5,613 nt of DNA, taken from NCBI GenBank assembly GCA_030424705.1, contig JAUHWJ010000163.1:1-5613 (forward strand), read 5' to 3'. The position numbers were made by a program, and so were the translations under genes. The notes under the pieces were generated by a model. It was not told where the DNA came from. It saw nothing but the letters and a program-made list of their open reading frames with translations, and did no database searches. Of this stretch, positions 1-5,613 are shown one piece after another (within the stretch, counting starts at the first letter, position 1; every line of letters begins with the position of its first letter). The stretch comes from Alphaproteobacteria bacterium (GTDB lineage: Bacteria > Pseudomonadota > Alphaproteobacteria > Rhodobacterales > Rhodobacteraceae).

Positions 1-399
1 GAAAGCCATCTCGTCTGGGTCGGCGCGCATGGCGGCGCGGCGTGGAAGGGGCGGCCCGTGAAGCTCGCCTATGAGCGGGCCTGCATCTTCCGCGCCCTCG
101 TGCAGCGCGCGCTGGAGGAGGCGGGGCTGGACTGGGTGATGGCGGTGGAAAGCGACCAGACCCGCTCGGTCGAGGCCGCCGTCTCCGCCGACCTCGCGAT
201 CCACACCCAGATCGCGAGCTCCATCCCGCCCCATTTCGAGATCATCCAGCACGGCGGCGCCCTGCCGGACCTGCCGCCGATCCGCATCGGCATGTATCGC
301 GCCGAAGGCCCGAAGCGGGAGATGACGGACATGCTCGCCGCGATGATCCGGGAGGCCTATGGCGTCGGAGAGGCGGCGGGGCGCATGGCGGCGGAATAG
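1..399 (+). CDS. LysR-family transcriptional regulator, C-terminal fragment
   Basis: The reading frame is open from base 1 to a TAG stop at 397-399, giving 132 residues of a protein whose start lies outside the window. Visible features match the effector-binding (type 2 periplasmic-binding-like) domain of LysR regulators: an early VWVG segment, then WKGRPVKLA, then a FRALVQRALEEAGLDW helix, and VSADLAIHTQIASSIPP, the usual 'trapped effector' strand and turn. The tail LPPIRIGMYR fits the last strand of the fold. The N-terminal winged helix that would confirm the family is missing, so its target and effector cannot be read. A GTG at 58 is internal, not a start, because the domain pattern continues upstream of it. 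The gene converges on the minus-strand unit at 647-1518, with hairpins in the gap. Family assignment is fairly secure; function is unknown. Confidence 0.85.
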   Translation, partial: ESHLVWVGAHGGAAWKGRPVKLAYERACIFRALVQRALEEAGLDWVMAVESDQTRSVEAAVSADLAIHTQIASSIPPHFEIIQHGGALPDLPPIRIGMYRAEGPKREMTDMLAAMIREAYGVGEAAGRMAAE

Positions 400-441
400 A
401 GTGCTGCCGGGCGGTGGCGGCGCGCTTCCCCCAAGAACCTT

Positions 442-492
442 GGCCCGGGCGGCAAGCCCGGGCCGCGGCCTCCCTCCCGCATGGGAGGCCGC
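442..492 (+). terminator. Tandem hairpins after the LysR gene, possible terminator
   Basis: Two perfect inverted repeats lie end to end, 43 bases after the LysR stop codon. The first has a 9-bp stem (442-450 with 456-464, GGCCCGGGC) and a 5-nt loop. The second has a 10-bp stem (465-474 with 483-492, GCGGCCTCCC) and an 8-nt loop. Neither is followed by a T-run, so this is not a textbook intrinsic terminator. Position at the end of a gene in a convergent gap is the main support. It could equally be a dispersed palindromic repeat, because the second stem sequence recurs at 565-584. Confidence 0.4.
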
Positions 493-554
493 ATCGCAAC
501 GTCTCAAGAAGCTCAGCCGTAACAGTCTCTTACGCCATAAACCGCAATGAGCAA

Positions 555-584
555 CCGCCTCGAGGCGGCCTCCCGAGGGAGGCC
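555..584 (-). terminator. Adjacent hairpins beyond the SnoaL-like gene, possible terminator
   Basis: A 14-base perfect palindrome (555-568, CCGCC arms around TCGA) overlaps by two bases a hairpin at 567-584 (GGCCTCC / GGAGGCC, 4-nt loop). Read on the minus strand, they start about 60 bases after the stop of the gene at 647-1033, a plausible place for a terminator. No T-run follows. The ten bases GCGGCCTCCC at 565-574 repeat exactly those at 465-474, so the pair may instead be one half of a repeat element. Confidence 0.35.
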
Positions 585-646
585 ACGCCCCTCCGCGCGC
601 CGCTCAGGCCGCGGCCGGCCTCGCTGACGCATCGCTTCGAACGGCG

Positions 647-1033
647 TCAGCCGCCGCCCATCCGCGTCACCCACTGCGCCCGCCAGGCCGGCGCCTCGTA
701 GGGGTCCGGCCAGTATTCGACCTGCCGCGCGATCAGCCCGCCGCGGATCGTGTGGAAGGTCAGGGCCGTCGCCTTCACGTCCCCGTCTGTCACCGCAACG
801 TCCGTGACCGCGTCGTCCCCTTCGCTAACGAAGCGCCTGACCGTGAAGCGCCAGAGGCCCTTCGCGGGATAGGCGGCGTTCAGCGCGGCGAAATTCTCCC
901 GCCCCTCGATCGCCTCGCCGGATTGCGGCCATTCGAGCCGGAAGTCGGGCGCCAGATTGAGGCTCGCGGCGCGGAAATCGTTCGTCTCCATCGCCTTCCA
1001 GAAGGCGAGGACGCTCTCCCGCGTCCCGCGCAT
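647..1033 (-). CDS. SnoaL/NTF2-like small protein
   Basis: This 128-residue protein starts at the ATG complementary to 1031-1033 and ends at a TGA complementary to 647-649. It fits the nuclear transport factor 2 / SnoaL-like fold: an N-terminal helix ([14 protein letters not shown], about residues 7-20), the acidic early strand [19 protein letters not shown] (30-48), strands around [16 protein letters not shown] (61-76), and the closing [18 protein letters not shown] (105-122). The YW-DPYE-P-WR ending is typical of bacterial SnoaL-like proteins of about 120-130 residues. Members include small enzymes and ligand-binding proteins, so no reaction can be assigned. Its start lies 2 nt after the stop of the upstream regulator gene. 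No GGAGG-type ribosome site is present, only a purine-rich AAGAAGAAATAG tract, so translation is probably coupled to the regulator. The tight pairing suggests it is made together with that regulator. Confidence 0.8.
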   Translation of the reverse strand: MRGTRESVLAFWKAMETNDFRAASLNLAPDFRLEWPQSGEAIEGRENFAALNAAYPAKGLWRFTVRRFVSEGDDAVTDVAVTDGDVKATALTFHTIRGGLIARQVEYWPDPYEAPAWRAQWVTRMGGG

Positions 1034-1035
1034 CG

Positions 1036-1518
1036 CTATTTCTTCTTCTTTTTCTTCTTTGGCGGATCGGCCTGCGCCGCCGCAGGCGCCAGCGCCGCCT
1101 CCAGCGCCGGGCCGAGCGCGGCCATGTAGCCGGCATAGGCCGCAAGGCGCGGCGCGCCCTCCAGGGCGGAAAGCGCCGCCGCCGCCGGCTCCGAAACCCG
1201 CGCGCGGAAGGCGGAGAGGAGCGCCGCCGCCGCCTCCTCCGGCGCGTCGGGCGCCGCGAACCGCTCCTGCCGCTCGCCCGGCGCCGGCGCCGAGCGGACA
1301 AGGCCGAACCCCCGCAGCTCCTTCAGCGCGGCGGAGACGTTGGAGCGCGCGATGGACAGCGCTTCGGCGATCTCCGCCGCGCTCAGCGGGCTCTCCGCGG
1401 AGAGAATCAGCGCCCAGACCTGCCCGCCGCTCTTCGTCAGCCCGAGCCCGCGCGCCACCTCCCCCCAGCGGAGGATGAAGGCCCGGCGGGCGGGCGGAAG
1501 GGGGGCGGGCGCGGCCAT
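1036..1518 (-). CDS. GbsR/MarR-type transcriptional regulator with polylysine tail
   Basis: A 160-residue protein beginning at the ATG complementary to 1516-1518 and ending at TAG (1036-1038). A purine stretch reading TAAGG on the minus strand lies about 8 nt before the start. The sequence from W18 ([22 protein letters not shown]) through a winged helix-turn-helix at about 33-75 matches the GbsR branch of MarR-like regulators: [31 protein letters not shown], then a wing PGERQERF at 80-87. The recognition helix is about residues 56-68. The C-terminal half is rich in alanine and helical, probably for dimerisation. The last seven codons before the stop are all lysine, which is unusual. The reading frame stays open far upstream of the ATG, but that stretch is antisense to fhs and does not resemble a protein. 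It is divergent to fhs across 132 bases and heads a two-gene unit with the SnoaL-like gene. GbsR itself represses glycine-betaine synthesis genes in Bacillus; the ligand here is unknown. Confidence 0.82.
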   Translation of the reverse strand: MAAPAPLPPARRAFILRWGEVARGLGLTKSGGQVWALILSAESPLSAAEIAEALSIARSNVSAALKELRGFGLVRSAPAPGERQERFAAPDAPEEAAAALLSAFRARVSEPAAAALSALEGAPRLAAYAGYMAALGPALEAALAPAAAQADPPKKKKKKK

Positions 1519-1634
1519 GGCGAAAGCCTTAACGAGGCCGCCCGCTCTTGCAACCCTTCCCGCCGCGAACGGGCGCGCCCCCGTCGCTTTCCTCCCTTGC
1601 TTTCGCCGCCGCCCGCGATACGCCAAGGCGAAAG
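1519..1634. promoter_or_regulatory. Three copies of an 8-bp motif, candidate operator
   Basis: The octamer GGCGAAAG occurs at 1519-1526 and 1627-1634, and its reverse complement CTTTCGCC at 1600-1607. The last two form an inverted repeat with a 19-nt gap that overlaps the putative fhs promoter. The first copy abuts the regulator start codon. A regulator divergent from its target often binds such repeats in the shared region, so this is a reasonable operator candidate for the GbsR/MarR-type protein. Binding is inferred only. A separate 10-base palindrome, GGGCGCGCCC, lies at 1571-1580. Confidence 0.35.
1597..1624 (+). promoter_or_regulatory. Candidate fhs promoter
   Basis: TTGCTT (1597-1602) resembles a -35 box. 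A weak -10 candidate, TACGCC (1619-1624), follows after 16 bases and would place the transcript start near 1631, about 20 bases before the fhs ATG. The -10 match is poor, which is common in GC-rich alphaproteobacteria, so this is tentative. A leader this short leaves no room for a folate riboswitch. Confidence 0.3.
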
Positions 1635-1650
1635 ACGAAAGGGGAGCGCC

Positions 1651-3321
1651 ATGAAGACCGACATCGAGATCGCCCGCGCCGCGAAGAAGAAGCCGATCCA
1701 GGAGATCGGCGCCCGGCTCGGCGTGCCCGCGGAGCATCTGCTGCCGTTCGGCCACGACAAGGCGAAGATCTCCGCCGAGTTCATCGCCGGGCTGGCGGAG
1801 CGCCCCCGCGGCAAGCTCGTCCTCGTCACCGCCATCAACCCGACCCCGGCGGGCGAGGGCAAGACGACGACGACGGTCGGCCTCGGCGACGGCCTGAACG
1901 CCATCGGCAAGAAGGCGGCCGTCTGCATCCGCGAAGCCTCGCTCGGCCCGAATTTCGGCATGAAGGGCGGCGCCGCGGGCGGCGGCATGGCGCAGGTCGT
2001 GCCGATGGAGGAGATGAACCTCCACTTCACCGGCGATTTCCACGCGATCACCAGCGCGCACAATCTCCTCTCCGCGATGATCGACAACCACATCTACTGG
2101 GGCAACGAGCTCGAGATCGACGAGCGCCGCATCGTCTGGCGCCGCGTGATGGACATGAACGACCGCGCGCTCCGCGACATCGTGGTGAGCCTCGGCGGCG
2201 TCGCCAACGGCTTCCCCCGCCAGACCGGATTCGACATCACGGTCGCCTCCGAGGTCATGGCGATCCTCTGCCTCGCCGCCGACCTCGCGGACCTCAAGAC
2301 GCGCCTCGGCGACATCATCGTCGCCTATACCCGCGAGAAGAAGCCCATCTACGCCCGCGACCTGAAGGCGGACGGCGCGATGGCCGTCCTCCTCGCCCAG
2401 GCGATGCAGCCGAACCTCGTGCAGACGCTGGAGAACAACCCCGCCTTCGTCCATGGCGGCCCCTTCGCCAACATCGCCCACGGCTGCAACTCCGCCATCG
2501 CGACGAAGACGGCGCTCGCCCTCGCCGACTATGTGGTGACGGAGGCGGGCTTCGGCGCTGATCTCGGGGCCGAGAAGTTCATGAACATCAAGTGCCGGAA
2601 GGCGGGCCTCGCGCCCGACGCGGTGGTGATCGTGGCGACGATCCGCGCGCTGAAGATGAACGGCGGCGTGGCGAAGGAGGCGCTCGGGGCCGAGAATGTC
2701 GCCGCGGTGAAGGAAGGCTGCGCCAATCTCGGTCGGCATATCGAGAACGTGGCGAAGTTCGGCGTCCCCGCCATCGTCGCCATCAACCACTTCGTGACGG
2801 ACACGGAGGCGGAGATCGAGGCGGTGAAGGCCCATGTCGCCGGCCTCGGGGCCGAGGCCGTGCTCTGCCGCCACTGGGCCGAGGGCTCGAAGGGGATCGA
2901 GGCGCTGGCCCACAAGGTCGTCGCCATCGCCGAGAGCGGCAAGGCCGCCTACAGGCCCCTCTATGCGGACGAGACGCCGCTCTTCGCCAAGATCGAGGCC
3001 GTGGCGAAGGAGATCTACCGCGCCGCGGAGGTGACGGCCCCCGCCTCCGTCCTCTCCCAGCTGAAGGAGTGGGAGTCGGCGGGCTACGGCCACCTCCCCG
3101 TCTGCATGGCCAAGACGCAATATTCCTTCACGACCGACCCGACCGTCCGCGGCGCCCCCGTCGGCCATTCGATCCCGGTACGGGAGGTCCGCCTCTCCGC
3201 CGGCGCCGGCTTCGTCGTCGCCATCTGCGGGGAGATCATGACGATGCCGGGCCTGCCGCGCCGCCCGGCGGCGGAGACGATCCGCTTCAACGACGCCGGG
3301 GAGATCGAGGGGCTCTTCTGA
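1651..3321 (+). CDS. fhs: Formate-tetrahydrofolate ligase
   Basis: This cytoplasmic enzyme joins formate to tetrahydrofolate using ATP, giving 10-formyl-THF. The 556-residue length is normal for the family. Clear landmarks are the nucleotide-binding loop [11 protein letters not shown] (from residue 64, Lys71), the IREASLGP segment (93-100), the first family signature [10 protein letters not shown] (103-112), [11 protein letters not shown] soon after, the second signature [12 protein letters not shown] (328-339), and the folate-side C-terminal blocks LPVCMAKT (482-489) and MPGLPRRP (532-539). The residue after GGG is Met113, where the published signature has tyrosine. The ATG at 1651 was chosen because GGGGAG sits at 1641-1646 and the protein begins [16 protein letters not shown], a normal family start. 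An earlier in-frame ATG at 1597 would add 18 unlike residues. It leads a cluster with a small exported protein and folD and is divergent to a GbsR/MarR-type regulator. Identification is essentially certain. Confidence 0.98.
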   Translation: MKTDIEIARAAKKKPIQEIGARLGVPAEHLLPFGHDKAKISAEFIAGLAERPRGKLVLVTAINPTPAGEGKTTTTVGLGDGLNAIGKKAAVCIREASLGPNFGMKGGAAGGGMAQVVPMEEMNLHFTGDFHAITSAHNLLSAMIDNHIYWGNELEIDERRIVWRRVMDMNDRALRDIVVSLGGVANGFPRQTGFDITVASEVMAILCLAADLADLKTRLGDIIVAYTREKKPIYARDLKADGAMAVLLAQAMQPNLVQTLENNPAFVHGGPFANIAHGCNSAIATKTALALADYVVTEAGFGADLGAEKFMNIKCRKAGLAPDAVVIVATIRALKMNGGVAKEALGAENVAAVKEGCANLGRHIENVAKFGVPAIVAINHFVTDTEAEIEAVKAHVAGLGAEAVLCRHWAEGSKGIEALAHKVVAIAESGKAAYRPLYADETPLFAKIEAVAKEIYRAAEVTAPASVLSQLKEWESAGYGHLPVCMAKTQYSFTTDPTVRGAPVGHSIPVREVRLSAGAGFVVAICGEIMTMPGLPRRPAAETIRFNDAGEIEGLF

Positions 3322-3328
3322 TCTTGAG

Positions 3329-3357
3329 TTGAGGCCGGGCGCCCCCGCCGCTAGCGT
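3329..3357 (+). promoter_or_regulatory. Candidate internal promoter between fhs and the secreted-protein gene
   Basis: TTGAGG (3329-3334) and TAGCGT (3352-3357) are separated by exactly 17 bases in the 69-base gap after fhs, a plausible sigma-70-type pair with a weak -10. It would give the downstream pair (exported protein and folD) a transcript independent of fhs. The 3' part overlaps potential hairpins at 3345-3372, so the site may be structural rather than a promoter. Confidence 0.3.
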
Positions 3358-3390
3358 GGCGGCGCCCGCCACCCGTCGAAGGAGCCGACC

Positions 3391-3876
3391 ATGATCCGCG
3401 CCGCCGCCCTCTCCCTCGCCCTTCTCGCCCTCCCCGCCGCCGCGCAGGAGATCGAGGATCGTTACGCCGGCTACCACTATCCGCCCGTGACGACGGAGGA
3501 GACCTTCACCCGCGTCATCGCCCCCGGCACGCCGCCCGCGGAACAGGCGGTGCGGGTGAACTTCGTCACCTCGATCACCAAGGCGCAGCTCGCCGCGCCG
3601 GAAAGCCCGCGCTACGTCATCTTCGAGAAGGGCGCGAATTCGGACCGGCTGATGATCATCGCGCTCGACGATGACGTCTTCCGCACCCTCTTCCGCGCCC
3701 GCGCCGTCCTCGCCCAGCTGACCTCGAACATGCGCGGCACGGATTTCTTCCGCCAGCAGGACCTGCATCTCGAGGGCACGCTCTACGACATGCTGCAGAT
3801 CATGGGCTTCTCCTCCCTCGTCCTCAGCGACGGGGCGACCTGGTCCCACCGCGTGAACTTCGTCGCCGGAGGCTGA
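3391..3876 (+). CDS. Small exported protein of unknown function between fhs and folD
   Basis: A 161-residue protein with a clear Sec signal peptide: [15 protein letters not shown], then AAA before Gln19, giving likely cleavage after Ala18. There is no lipobox cysteine and no cysteine anywhere, so a soluble periplasmic protein is expected. The mature part begins with [11 protein letters not shown] (about 23-33) and has a strand-like [14 protein letters not shown], a long helix-rich stretch [26 protein letters not shown], and an ending [34 protein letters not shown] at 3378-3384 supports the start. The stop is 11 bases before folD, whose ribosome site directly follows it, so the two are co-translated. 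From memory, similar proteins next to folD in Rhodobacterales have carried a 'molybdopterin-guanine dinucleotide biosynthesis protein A' label. Nothing here supports that: the MobA nucleotide-binding N-terminus is absent and the protein is exported. Function is unknown. Confidence 0.85.
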   Translation: MIRAAALSLALLALPAAAQEIEDRYAGYHYPPVTTEETFTRVIAPGTPPAEQAVRVNFVTSITKAQLAAPESPRYVIFEKGANSDRLMIIALDDDVFRTLFRARAVLAQLTSNMRGTDFFRQQDLHLEGTLYDMLQIMGFSSLVLSDGATWSHRVNFVAGG

Positions 3877-3887
3877 AAGGAGCCCGC

Positions 3888-4781
3888 ATGACCGCCCGCA
3901 TCATCGACGGAAAGGCCTTTGCGGCGACGATCCGCGAACGGGTCGCCGCCCACGTTTCGCGCCTGAAGGCGGATCACGGGCTGACCCCCGGCCTCGCCGT
4001 CGTCCTCGTGGGGGCGGACCCGGCCTCGGAAGTCTATGTCCGCAACAAGGGCAAGCAGACGAAGGAGGCCGGCATGGAATCCTTCGAGCATCGCCTGCCC
4101 GCAGAGACGGCGGAGGCCGATCTCCTCGCCCTCGTCGCCCGGCTGAACGCGGACCCGGCGGTGCACGGCATCCTCGTCCAGCTCCCGCTCCCCGCCCATA
4201 TCGACGAGGCGAAGGTGATCGGCGCCATCGCGCCGGAAAAGGATGCGGACGGGTTCCACATCTCCAATGTCGGCCTGCTGGCGACGGGGCAGAGCGCGCT
4301 CGTCCCCTGCACGCCGCTCGGCTGCCTCCTCCTCCTCCGCGATCTCCACGGGAGCCTCTCGGGGATGGAGGCGGTCGTCCTCGGCCGGTCCAACATCGTC
4401 GGCAAGCCGATGGCGCAGCTTCTGCTGCGGGAAAGCTGCACGGTCACCATCGCCCATAGCCGCACGCGGGGGATCGAGGCGGTGGCCGCGCGGGCGGACA
4501 TCCTCGTCGCCGCGGTCGGGCGGCCCGAGATGGTGAAGGCGGACTGGGTGAAGCCCGGCGCGACGGTGATCGACGTCGGCATCAACCGCCTCGAAGGGGA
4601 GGGCGGCAAGGCCCGCCTCGTCGGCGACGTGGATTTCGAAGCCGTCGCACCCGTCGCCGGCGCGATCACGCCCGTCCCCGGCGGCGTCGGCCCGATGACC
4701 ATCGCCTGCCTCCTCGCCAACACGGTGACGGCGGCCTGCCGCGCGAACGGCCTCCCCGCGCCCGAGGGATTGACGGCCTGA
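3888..4781 (+). CDS. folD: Bifunctional methylene-THF dehydrogenase / methenyl-THF cyclohydrolase
   Basis: FolD oxidises 5,10-methylene-THF to methenyl-THF with NADP and hydrolyses that to 10-formyl-THF; both steps are reversible and cytoplasmic. The 297-residue length is typical. Catalytic-site residues are in the standard places: Y50 and K54 in YVRNKGKQ, Q98 in GILVQLPLP (94-102), and D121 in EKDADGFH (117-124). The first family signature spans [26 protein letters not shown], at about 77-102. The dinucleotide-binding loop [10 protein letters not shown] is at 166-175 and the C-terminal signature PGGVGPMTI at 264-272. The ATG at 3888 is preceded by AAGGAG (3877-3882), immediately after the upstream stop, which suggests translational coupling. 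With Fhs upstream it completes the route between formate and methylene-THF. The gene ends 3 bases before the end of a convergent gene, so no separate terminator fits between them. Confidence 0.98.
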   Translation: MTARIIDGKAFAATIRERVAAHVSRLKADHGLTPGLAVVLVGADPASEVYVRNKGKQTKEAGMESFEHRLPAETAEADLLALVARLNADPAVHGILVQLPLPAHIDEAKVIGAIAPEKDADGFHISNVGLLATGQSALVPCTPLGCLLLLRDLHGSLSGMEAVVLGRSNIVGKPMAQLLLRESCTVTIAHSRTRGIEAVAARADILVAAVGRPEMVKADWVKPGATVIDVGINRLEGEGGKARLVGDVDFEAVAPVAGAITPVPGGVGPMTIACLLANTVTAACRANGLPAPEGLTA

Positions 4782-4784
4782 GCC

Positions 4785-5171
4785 TCACCCGCCGAAGAGC
4801 GCGACGTGCATGATCCGCCCGGGAAGCGCGAGCGCGAAGGCCCCCGCGATGCCGAGCCCGCCGATCGTGACGCCGAGCATCGCCGCCCGGTGCGCCGCCA
4901 CGTTTCCCCGCCGGATCGACCAGATCGCGTAAGGCACGTTGAAGAGCACGACGGCCGTGAGGATGTGGAGCCAGGAGAAGCTCTCCCCGATCCAGAGGCT
5001 CGAAATGGCGGCCGCCATCATCGCCCCGGCCCAGACGCGCCCGAAGGCCTTGTGCCGCGCCGTCCCCTTCCGCATCGGCAGGATGAAGAGCGTCGCCGCC
5101 ACGGCGATTGCGACGGCGAGGATGTGGACCTGCGTCGCGAAGGGCGCGGCGAGGATCGGGGCGAGGGTCAT
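4785..5171 (-). CDS. DUF2306-family four-helix membrane protein
   Basis: A 128-residue integral membrane protein read from the ATG complementary to 5169-5171 to a TGA at 4785-4787. Four hydrophobic segments are visible at about residues 13-33, 45-62, 66-86 and 98-118. Family-like landmarks are GTARHKAFGRVWAG after helix 1 (36-49), ISSLWIG (56-62), LHILTAVVLFNVPYAIWSIRRGNVAAHRAAMLG (68-100) and a closing GLGIAGAFALALPGR (105-119). This pattern matches DUF2306, a family of predicted inner-membrane proteins without a known role. Five histidines occur, two of them (H16, H69) inside predicted helices. The start was chosen because CCGGAG lies about 6 bases before it and the family pattern begins there. 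The frame stays open upstream, but that part runs through an intergenic palindrome. It converges on folD with a 3-base gap; there is no functional link to folate metabolism in the sequence. Confidence 0.85.
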   Translation of the reverse strand: MTLAPILAAPFATQVHILAVAIAVAATLFILPMRKGTARHKAFGRVWAGAMMAAAISSLWIGESFSWLHILTAVVLFNVPYAIWSIRRGNVAAHRAAMLGVTIGGLGIAGAFALALPGRIMHVALFGG

Positions 5172-5260
5172 CGGCGGCTCCGGGTCTTGTCGGGCGGACC
5201 ATGCCGGAGCGCGCGGGGCGGGGGAAGGGTAGGGGCGCCGCGCCGCTTCGAAAAGCCGTG

Positions 5261-5283
5261 GGCCCCGGACCTGATCCGGGGCC
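5261..5283. repeat. 23-base palindrome, probable dispersed intergenic repeat
   Basis: GGCCCCGGA (5261-5269) and TCCGGGGCC (5275-5283) form a perfect 9-bp stem around CCTGA. Palindromes of the form GGCCCCGGA-loop-TCCGGGGCC are, in my recollection, common between genes in many alphaproteobacteria. When translated they give PDQVRG or PDLIRG, and both are seen in the open frames crossing this site. It is likely a dispersed element or transcript-end hairpin rather than part of a gene. Confidence 0.6.
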
Positions 5284-5345
5284 TCGCAGGCAGGTGCCGG
5301 AGCCTTAGACGTTTCCGATTGACCCACCATCGCCCAAATGCGCCC

Positions 5346-5373
5346 GGCTGATCTGACCCGCGTCAGATCAGCC
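5346..5373. repeat. Perfect 12-bp inverted repeat, hairpin or operator
   Basis: GGCTGATCTGAC (5346-5357) and GTCAGATCAGCC (5362-5373) are exact reverse complements separated by CCGC. It is the longest perfect stem in the window and has more A/T than its surroundings. It lies about 175 bases upstream of the DUF2306 start. No T-run follows on either strand. It could be a transcription-factor site, a terminator for something beyond the right edge, or a dispersed repeat. Confidence 0.55.
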
Positions 5374-5469
5374 CGCGTCCGCCGCCCCCCGGCGGGCGCG
5401 TCGCCGCGCCCACCGCGGCGTGCATGGCCTGATCTTCTACCTCCGGCCAAGCCCGGCGCCCCTCGGCCT

Positions 5470-5520
5470 CCGCAGGGGCTCCGGCCGAACGGCCCCTGCG
5501 GGTCTCCACCGGAGACCCGC
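5470..5520. repeat. Two overlapping, mutually exclusive hairpins
   Basis: CCGCAGGGGC (5470-5479) pairs with GCCCCTGCGG (5492-5501) in a 10-bp stem. GCGGGTCTCC (5498-5507) pairs with GGAGACCCGC (5511-5520) in another 10-bp stem with a 3-nt loop. The two share 5498-5501, so they cannot both form fully. They may end a minus-strand transcript from beyond the right edge or belong to a repeat family. Confidence 0.5.
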
Positions 5521-5613
5521 TCTTCGGGGCAGCGGCGCGAAACGCAGGCGCTCGCGCGAGCTCCCGGTTCCCCTTGCGCCTCCCGCTCGTCCGCAATCTC
5601 CCTCCGCCTCATC

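Larger units (their letters stand above)
5172..5613. other. Non-coding or unassigned stretch rich in inverted repeats
   Basis: No convincing gene is visible in these 442 bases. Open frames exist on the minus strand (for example 5363-5596 and the extension of 4785-5171), but their translations are arginine-, glycine- and proline-rich and recognisably pass through palindromes. The stretch holds perfect inverted repeats at 5261-5283, 5346-5373, 5470-5501 and 5498-5520, and a 12-base palindrome GCTCGCGCGAGC at 5550-5561. The promoter of the DUF2306 gene must lie here or beyond, but I see no good -35/-10 pair. A gene could begin or end just past the right edge. Confidence 0.6.

Noticed and set aside
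1519..1650. Tetrahydrofolate riboswitch in the fhs leader
   Set aside because: The putative transcript leader is only about 20 bases and no riboswitch-like architecture was recognised in the 132-base gap.
1597..1650. Upstream ATG at 1597 as the fhs start
   Set aside because: It overlaps the putative promoter, adds residues unlike the family, and the ATG at 1651 has a good ribosome site.
1519..3849. Very long minus-strand open frame continuous with the regulator gene and antisense to fhs
   Set aside because: It mirrors the codons of fhs in GC-rich DNA; the translation is a low-complexity mix of R, G, D, H and L with no domain, while the plus strand encodes an unmistakable enzyme. Only the part from 1518 down is a real gene.
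3391..3876. Naming the middle gene mobA (molybdopterin-guanine dinucleotide biosynthesis)
   Set aside because: It has a signal peptide and lacks the glycine-rich nucleotide-binding N-terminus of MobA, so the name cannot be supported.
5261..5520. CRISPR-like array suggested by several palindromes in a row
   Set aside because: The palindromes differ in sequence and spacing; there is no repeated unit with regular spacers.
5363..5596. Possible 77-residue minus-strand protein
   Set aside because: The translation is low complexity, crosses two hairpins and has no recognisable motif or convincing ribosome site.
5172..5612. N-terminal extension of the DUF2306 protein to an ATG near 5330 or further upstream
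   Set aside because: The extension would translate the palindrome at 5261-5283 and proline/arginine-rich sequence; the family pattern and a ribosome site support the start at 5171.

Overview
The window is very GC-rich and gene-dense, with strong G/C bias at third codon positions. The gene set (LysR regulator fragment, GbsR/MarR-type regulator, Fhs, a small exported protein, FolD, a DUF2306 membrane protein) suggests an alphaproteobacterium, most likely Rhodobacterales or a close relative. That placement is an inference from protein style and gene order, not from a marker gene.

Layout. 1-399 (+) is the C-terminal part of a LysR-family regulator that begins before the window. 400-646 is a convergent gap holding two pairs of hairpins. 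647-1033 and 1036-1518 (both -) form a two-gene unit: a GbsR/MarR-type regulator is transcribed first, followed after 2 nt by a SnoaL/NTF2-like protein. 1519-1650 is a divergent control region. 1651-4781 (+) is a three-gene cluster: formate-tetrahydrofolate ligase (fhs), a small secreted protein of unknown function, and the bifunctional dehydrogenase/cyclohydrolase folD. 4785-5171 (-) is a four-helix DUF2306 membrane protein converging on folD with a 3-nt gap. 5172-5613 has no gene I can support, but it carries four strong inverted repeats.

How the genes fit together. Fhs makes 10-formyl-THF from formate, ATP and THF. FolD interconverts 10-formyl-, 5,10-methenyl- and 5,10-methylene-THF. Together they link formate to the methylene-THF pool used for serine, thymidylate and purines. 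The exported protein between them is the least explained part of the cluster, because its neighbours work in the cytoplasm. The regulator divergent to fhs is a plausible local controller: an 8-bp motif occurs three times in the shared intergenic region, and two copies form an inverted repeat across the putative fhs promoter. I found no CRISPR array, insertion sequence, tRNA or rRNA.
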